A stretch of 64,000 nucleotides of DNA from contig NC_085138.1 in the NCBI RefSeq assembly GCF_035046485.1, positions 336,185,312 through 336,249,311 of the forward strand. Reading direction: 5' to 3'. Origin of the DNA: Aedes albopictus. Lineage: Eukaryota > Arthropoda > Insecta > Diptera > Culicidae. Both the position numbers and the translations under genes were made by a program. Below are positions 58,010-64,000 of the stretch, piece after piece (position 1 is the stretch's first letter; every line of letters begins with the position of its first letter). Below the pieces are notes generated by a model that was given only the letters and a program-made list of their open reading frames with translations, was not told the DNA's origin and made no database searches.

Positions 58010-58860
58010 AAGAGATAGTTCCTGCAAATCCTCTAGGATTTTTTTTAATATTTTAGGAATTTCTTACGAATTACATGTGGAAACCCCCTCTAGGAATTTG
58101 TCTTGGAGATCCTTCAGTAGTTCCTTTTGGGAAACCTTCATAACCTTCTTTTAGGAAATCTCCAGGTTTTCTATTAAAAATCCTCCATCCTTTGAAAAGT
58201 TCTTTCTGGAAGTCCTCCAGAAAATCCTTCTGAAAATTCTCCAGAAGTTTTTCCTGGAAGCCCTCCTGGAGTTGATTCTGGAAATCTTCCAGGGATTATT
58301 TCTGGGAATCCTCCAGTTAAATTATTTTGAAAACTATCAGGGGATCTTTCTATGTTTCCTTCTGGAGTCCCCTGCAGGAATTCTACAGAAGTTCTATTTG
58401 AGATTCCTGCAGAGGTTCCTTCTAGAGTTCCTTATGAAAAATCTCTACGAATTTTATCTTATATGTCTATATAAGATGTTCGCTACGGGAATTCATTAGG
58501 AGTTTCTTCAGCAAATCCTCCAGCATTTCCTTCTGGGTTCCTGGAGTTCCTGGAGAAATTGCTAGGTTGAATTCCTGGATTGATGCACGGAGGAAATTTT
58601 CAGAGGAATCCTAGGCCAAACTCTTATTCGAATTTCTGAAGGAATTCGTGGAGAAATTCCCCGTAGAAAATCACAAAGGTATTCTTGGAGTAATCTACAG
58701 AATAAATTCCTGGTTGAATGCCCCGGATGAATTCCTGGAAGAAATCACTAGCAGGAGTTATTGGAAGAATCCACTGCAGTGATTCCTGATGAAATTCCAA
58801 GATAACATTGACGACAGATGAAATTTCTGGATGATATTTCAGAAAGTTGATCAGTGAAGT
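58010..58860. repeat. degenerate CCTCCAGGAATTCCT array
   Basis: Imperfect units such as GGAAATCTTCCAGGG and GATTCCTGCAGAGG recur on both sides of about 58490. No gene is present. Confidence 0.6.
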
Positions 58861-59044
58861 TGAAAGCTAAAAATAAATTTAAAAAATGATTTCAAGTCCC
58901 CGTATAACCGAGTCCGTCCTGTACTAACTCTGTATTAACGTTGAACCAGATGAAGTAAGCTTGCGGTTAATTTTTCTGAGTATCTGAGTAGACGAGCTAT
59001 TATTACAGGTTGTTGTGTTGTGAAAAATAATCCTGTTAGCATGA

Positions 59045-59265
59045 GCATAGATGACCGCACACTTCATGATTGACCGGAGCAATCGAAATAGCACAGAGAA
59101 CCAATGAATAGGGCTTGGGATTTGCTTACTATTCTCAATGTGCACAGTTCGAGAACTTCCAACTTTATTAAGGTCAACAACGGCGCTGGCCACGTCCTTG
59201 CGGTCATCAAGGAGGAGAGAGAGTGCTAGTAAGACAACCGTTGTTATGAAGACCGAAAATCTCAG
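59045..59265. repeat. 210-bp dispersed repeat, copy 2
   Basis: It is the partner of 55800-56010 in the same orientation. Its minus-strand open frame (128 codons across 59310-58924) has no domain I recognise and is not called as a gene. Confidence 0.5.
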
Positions 59266-59920
59266 TGTTAGTAAGGTAGGGTCGAAGACGGCTGATAACA
59301 AGACAGACATCTACCCTCTTGCTCCATATACCTTGGGAGCTACAAGCACACTAGCGCCATGAACGACTTCAGTGAACAACATCATGAATGAGTGTGCATG
59401 TGTACGTATTTGCATGTACAGTACACGCAGTTTTAATGTTCCTGTGAATCGTTGAAGGCGTTTCAACCATGTCACCTGCAACAGGGTGGGAGTTGTCTGT
59501 CTTGTTTGTTATTAGCCGTCTTCGGCAGGGTACATTGTCAGTCTAGAAGTCACCTATGGTTGGTGATGCAATCTGACAATGGATCGATCAATCGAACTTA
59601 ACCGCGACGCACAACAATTACGCGAGAAATAAAATATTGCGTGTTTTCACTCCACTACCAAAAACCTTCAGCTCACTCCATACAGAAATGAACTGAACGC
59701 GATCAACGACCAAAGAGAACTTCGGTGTTTCCAACTCATTCGCGACAAAGATTTCTAACCGCATTAAATGCTCTTGCTGAACGTGATTTATTCCGTCGCG
59801 ATACTCGAAAAAAAAACGACAAAGAATCGTAGGATACTGATCAAGATGTGCATGGATTTTGATTGATTTGTCTTTATTAGAGAGACTTAGATGTGCATGG
59901 AGTGTTTGCTTTAAATAGTA

Positions 59921-60831
59921 GAGTAAGGTGGGGCAAAAGTTTGACCTTGGTTGGAAATTCAACTTTTTTTCAAGAAATCGAAGCAGATAAAAATAAATGA
60001 ATACCGTGTGGTAATTCTACCATCCATGAGCTAAAAATTTGCTGAACAAAGTTACGCCAAATGTCTTTTCAATTTTGAGTTACAACACTTTTTGTATGTG
60101 TGTGTCTAATTCGAACTCTTGCCCCACCACTGGGGCAAAAGTTCGAATCTATTGTTTGTGGGATTTCACTAACCGTAGTACACTATTTCGACACTTTGGT
60201 AATCTGAATACCTGAAACCAATGAATATTTTATGTTGTAACTGAAATACACTTTAAAGTTCGATCTTGATTTTACCCAACTCAGGGTTAAATTTACTACA
60301 CCAAAAATTAGTACTTTTCCGCCAAATTCAGATGAAACAACATTTTTTTTTCAACGTTAATCGAATTTTCTCACTAATTCCATCATCTTTGGGGATAATA
60401 TGTACATTTTGCAGAATTTTAGATTTTTACCTAGAGTTGCTACATGACTCGAACTCTTGCCCCACAATTCGAACTTTTGCCCCACTATGTGTAAAATACG
60501 ATTTCCAAATCTTTTATGCAAAAAGTTATACATGCTAAAGCATATTCAAAATATACCTAGTTACGCCCCAAAATAAAATATCGAATTCGATTTCATTACA
60601 ATTCCATTCCATGCGTTGGAAGGACCATCGCATATTACAATTTTTTGATCAAAAACCAACATTTTGTCATAACTTTTCGAAATATTGATCATTTTCAAAA
60701 TTTTTGGAGTGAAAGACTCTTTTTCATAAAGACTTCGAACAACCTTGACACCCGAAAGAAATAATTTGAATTGAGCTCAAAAACTTCAAAAGAAACTCTT
60801 GCCCCACTCGAACTTTTGCCCCACTTTACTC
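59921..60831. mobile_element. 911-bp TA-flanked MITE with internal TTGCCCCAC motifs
   Basis: GAGTAAGGTGGGGCAAAAGT at the left pairs with ACTTTTGCCCCACTTTACTC at the right. TA flanks it at 59919-59920 and 60832-60833. The motif GAACTTTTGCCCCAC or its complement occurs about seven times at the ends and inside (about 59928, 60113, 60131, 60450, 60469, 60795, 60810). It is non-coding. Confidence 0.82.
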
Positions 60832-61481
60832 TATTCCTGGTGATACGTTCTCAACAATTATATATATTTTTTTTGTAAATTGTGTTATACATAGGACAAA
60901 TTTACCTGTATCCCTCTGAAACAAACGCTATTTTAGCAATAAAAAATAAATTACAAAAATAGAGTAAAGAACAATCAACTAACAAAAAACAGTAAAAAAG
61001 TAATCCAAATTTTTCATTTAAGTTAACTAGACTGGAAAATAACAAGATCAAAATTTGGTATGGTATGGTAGATCTTACGCCGTAACACACCACACTAAGG
61101 TGATCACTCACGTTGCGGGTTTGTTGTGAAAAAAAACTCCTGTTAGTTACGTAAAGCCAATAAATCACTCTCAAATATTCTTCAGAATATGTGATGTTCT
61201 AACTGAAAACAGGTCGTGACTACAGAGGGAACCGTAGATCGACAAAAAATACAGTTTTTTACTGGCGGTAACTTTTAGAAGCTAATGAAGCCAATACTAG
61301 TATACTAAATAGTATACAGGATGACGTAATTGAAGTCAGTCCTGGAGTTCTATGACTGTCATTACATATCTTTGCGATAATGGAACTCCTGTTAGCTACA
61401 ATCGTAGACAGGAAATTTCCATTTTAATAGTAACGACTGTATAATCGATTCAAGTCTCATACCTTTTTCCATTAATTCCAG

Positions 61482-61906
61482 CCGTAACGCCAGTCGACAT
61501 GTTCTCCTGCGATAGGCTGTCCAAACTCAAAGAGCAATACATCTGCGCTGCGGATTGCGTCGCTCGTAAGGAGAACATCACCGACGCCAGCGGAAGCCTG
61601 CTCGGGTCGGACGTCCTGGTTCAATTCGTTTCCCAATACTACGCACCGGAAGTGTTCAGCGACGACCAAATCAAGGAATTCGTCGACACCTGTCTGGGGG
61701 AACAGAAAACCGACGGCGCCGAAACGACCCCGACCAATGCCAAGTGCAACCCGTCGTCAGCCCGATTCGGGTACTGTATGTGGCGCAGAACGATCCTAAG
61801 CTGCCCGACCGAGAGACAAGATACCAGCCCGGCATGCGATAATCTGCGCGATAAGCTACTCTATCAGGAGGCAAAATATTTATCCGACGAGACACGCCGC
61901 CGGTGA
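61482..61906 (+). CDS. Plus-C odorant-binding protein, exon 3 (joins 52190-52540)
   Basis: The terminal exon gives residues 94-234 and stops at TGA. It begins at an AATTCCAG acceptor in phase 1; joined to exon 2 it reads SGRAVTPVDMFSC, which aligns with MNPVDMFDC in the OBP at 40743. Cysteines 103, 115, 119, 164, 182, 192, 201 and 212 give C1-x11-C2-x3-C3-x44-C4-x17-C4a-x9-C5-x8-C6-P-x9-C6a, the exact Plus-C spacing, with CNPSS and YCMWR. NIT (125-127) is a possible N-glycosylation site. The whole protein has 11 mature cysteines, an odd number, because the equivalent of Cys56 in the paralogue is absent. The frame is intact. The in-frame ATG at 61499 is internal, not a start. Confidence 0.9.
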
Positions 61907-61960
61907 GCTGCTGATCCGGAAGTGCGTCCACTATTTTCGAACGATTTGTTTATGGTGCAA

Positions 61961-61966
61961 AATAAA
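61961..61966 (+). terminator. AATAAA poly(A) signal of the third OBP
   Basis: A canonical signal lies 54 bases after the stop codon, giving a short 3' UTR. Confidence 0.7.
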
Positions 61967-61989
61967 AAAAACGGTCGAAACAGACTAAT

Positions 61990-62859
61990 TTTGTTGTTTT
62001 CTGAGGGCAAACTGACGTCGTCGTCTGGAGAAATTCCTTGCTAATGAGTGCCTCTGACGTGGAAATGGACAAACACGCGCTGTCATATGTTTACGATGCC
62101 AGTTTTTGGATCAGTCATTATCTGGCTTTTTTATCGAACTCGGTACATAAAGTGCCCGTGTCTAGCTCCATATCTATTCAATTCAATGAATACATCGTTA
62201 ATCCCTTTCTATATCTTAAAAGCGTGCAACACACGAAAATCAGATGGTCAGTTTCGGAATCAGCAGGCGTCAGCTAGATACAATATCGATTTTCCGCGGA
62301 CGTCGGACGTCGACTTCGGGTTGTGGCCCGAGAGCTACCGATTTCTACAGAACAGAACACTGATAACACAACGGACACGTGCGAAAATTTGAAGGTGTCG
62401 AACGTTGGCGGGTATTTAAGCAGTAGCACCGATATGGCACATGGTTAGTATGAATTTTATTAGATTGCGGATCATAAACTGAACTGTAGTAACACTTCAG
62501 TATTGCTGTTTAATTAGCTATACAAAACATGTACGCAAGGAAAACACCAATCAATCACAAACGTTGAAAGAAAATAATAAAATATATGTTATATTCTGAG
62601 AAACAGTGAATCAACAACGAGGAATTAGTGAGAACAAAACACCAGGAGTGTAGTGTTGAACGGAAGTGAGTGCAAAAGATATCAACAGTTATGCAACTGA
62701 TACTGATGGATAACGATCAATATATTGAATAAATCTATTAGTGATTGAACAAAATAAAAAGAGCTTTTTAAGAATATTTCGTTACGCACATTTCTTGAAA
62801 AAATGTGGTACATTTGTACATAGCAAATGTCGGTGAAATACAGTCCATATAGTTCAGTC
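61990..62859 (+). promoter_or_regulatory. possible promoter and untranslated exon of a downstream gene
   Basis: The sequence is not repetitive and is GC-richer than most of the window. TATTTAAG at 62413-62420 could be a TATA box. A purine-rich A/G leader-like stretch (about 62560-62665) ends at GAAGTGAGTG near 62663-62672, which looks like a splice donor. No coding exon follows in the window, so this is only a suggestion. Confidence 0.25.
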
Positions 62860-63144
62860 TCTGGGCCCATATAGCCGAGGCGGTAAACGCACGGGTATTC
62901 AGCATGACCATGCTGAGGGTGACGGGTTCGATTCCCGGTCGGTCCAGGATCTTTTCGTAAAGGAAATTTCCTTGACTTCCTTGGGCATAGAGTATCTTCG
63001 TGCCTGCCACACGATATACGCATGCAAAATGGTCATTGGCAGAGGAAGCTCTCAGTTAATAACTGTGGAAGTGCTCATAGAACACTAAGCTGAGAAGCAG
63101 GCTTTGTCCCAGTGAGGACGTTACGCCAACAAGAGGAGAGGAGG
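62860..63144 (+). mobile_element. Feilai-like tRNA-related SINE, full length
   Basis: The head has an A box (TAGCCGAGGCGG, about 62872-62883) and a B box (GGGTTCGATTCCC, about 62926-62938), as in RNA polymerase III promoters. The body holds GACTTCCTTGGGCATAGAGT, TGCCACACGATATACGCATG and AGAAGCAGGCTTTGTCCCAG. An exact 11-base duplication, ATAGTTCAGTC, lies at 62849-62859 and 63145-63155, so it is a fairly young insertion. Other copies: 23353, 43253, 51587 and 52740. Confidence 0.88.
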
Positions 63145-63155
63145 ATAGTTCAGTC

Positions 63156-63665
63156 GCTAAACGCGCAGTAATTGACTATGACCGTGAGACGTTACACCAA
63201 TAAGAAATGTGGCTCGTCCCCACATGTAGTTATATTTGATACTATCTAAAAAACACATCTAGAGCAAAACGAAAATATTTTCCAATATATCCTAGATGAA
63301 CTTCATGCCTAAAGACGTTGAATCTGGTTTATAAAGAAGCAAGTGCTGGTGTAAGATTATTTTGTAGTCATACATTTTAATTAAATGTGGCATAAATATT
63401 ATGCGTTATCAGTGTCCTGCACGCAAAGGCCGAATGAGCGGATTACTTGTTTTCAGTAATCACCATTTGTTAATCTTTATCTGCTTTGTCTAAATAGAAA
63501 CAGCTCGCAAAATAAATCTGGATTTTGTGTTGACGTATGATCCATAATTGTAGAACAATTTCTATCTTGTGAACCCGGTGTTTGCTACTTTCAGTAAAAA
63601 TGAAATGGCACACTCACGTATCATGCCTCGAGAGTGTGTGCTTGTCAACAACGCAATCATTGCTA
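63156..63665. other. gene-free spacer
   Basis: AT-rich sequence. I see nothing recognisable here. Confidence 0.3.
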
Positions 63666-64000
63666 CACTCGCAACATGATTTTGTCTCAAGAGCAAACTT
63701 ATGTTTCTCTGACAGATTATGGGCCGCTGAATCCGAATCCTGGCTCAGATTTACTCAAGCACGTCAAAATTTTGAGCTATACCTCAATTTATAGGACAAA
63801 ATATGCGATTTTTGGCTCTTTTGATTGCAAGCCATTAAGCATGGAAATATTGTTTTAAGCAATGAAAGGGTAAATTGGTCAATTACCCTCTAAATTAACT
63901 ACTCATGCATAACATTTCGTTTTACCAAATCAAATTTAATAGACTTAAGCATTTTATGTTAGTAATGCATTTTTTGGAAGGTAACTTGTATGGGAAATAT
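63666..64000. mobile_element. foldback MITE, second copy (cut by the window end)
   Basis: After TA at 63664-63665 the sequence matches the left half of 33706-34369: GTCTCAAGAGCAAACTTATG, ATACCTCAATTTATAGG, GCAAGCCATTAAGCATGGAA and, at the edge, CTTGTATGGGAAATAT, which is the centre of the other copy. The right half must continue beyond the window. Confidence 0.8.

Larger units (their letters stand above)
52541..61481 (+). other. 8.9-kb intron 2 of the third OBP
   Basis: It runs from GTGAGT to AATTCCAG. It contains a SINE relic (52740-52960), degenerate arrays (53040-53430, 56390-56860, 58010-58860), two 0.9-kb TA-flanked MITEs (53741-54672, 59921-60831), a duplicated 210-bp repeat (about 55800-56010 and 59045-59265), a T18-20 tract with a retroposon-like tail at about 57630-57700, and AT-rich filler. 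No other exon or nested gene was recognised. Confidence 0.75.

Noticed and set aside
58924..59310. 128-codon minus-strand frame in the OBP intron
   Set aside because: It spans a duplicated interspersed repeat, and the other copy has a frameshift. It is more likely a transposon remnant than a nested gene.
62048..62392. 114-codon frame after the last OBP
   Set aside because: It overlaps another frame of similar length and has no motif or plausible promoter.

Overview
The window looks like nuclear DNA from a culicine mosquito, most likely Aedes. The evidence is short (65-90 base) GT-AG introns, arthropod TATA promoters, Plus-C odorant-binding proteins, tRNA-derived SINEs that resemble the Feilai family, and a very dense load of small inverted-repeat DNA transposons (MITEs). 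Species was not determined, and family names rest on motif recognition without database searches.

Only five protein genes can be supported. (1) The 3' part of a gelsolin gene lies at 8300-9733 (+): the end of domain G3 plus G4-G6. Its 5' exons are not in the window. (2) A Plus-C odorant-binding protein (OBP) gene lies at 17584-16917 (-), with two exons and 200 aa. (3) A second Plus-C OBP lies at 40743-41536 (+), with two exons and 240 aa. (4) A secreted single-domain C-type lectin lies at 50595-51150 (+), with two exons and 162 aa. (5) A third Plus-C OBP is split across 52190-52540 and 61482-61906 (+), with three exons and 234 aa; its second intron is about 8.9 kb. The three OBPs follow the Plus-C cysteine formula exactly from C2 to C6a. 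They form a loose cluster over about 45 kb with the lectin inside it. All are predicted to be secreted, which would fit products released into sensory lymph or other extracellular fluids. That role is inferred from the families.

Almost everything else is transposon or repeat sequence. 1-8.3 kb: SINE, hAT-type MITE, TA-flanked MITEs and a large foldback. 10.4-12.6 kb and 20-21.7 kb: arrays of degenerate GGAATTCCT-like repeats. 15.4-16.6 kb: a TTAA-flanked MITE carrying a 5'-truncated non-LTR reverse transcriptase. 23.3-39.1 kb: many MITEs, including a 4-kb and a 3.4-kb terminal-inverted-repeat element that hold others. 41.7-47.5 kb: more nested MITEs and G-rich degenerate repeats. 52.5-61.5 kb: an OBP intron filled with at least two 0.9-kb MITEs and degenerate arrays. 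62.8-64 kb: a full-length SINE, then half of a foldback cut by the window edge.

No previously undescribed multi-gene system was found. The most interesting signals are intron gain/loss and cysteine loss among the OBPs, a lectin with altered sugar-binding motifs, insertions whose order can be read from target-site duplications, and several long foldbacks that could yield hairpin RNA if transcribed.
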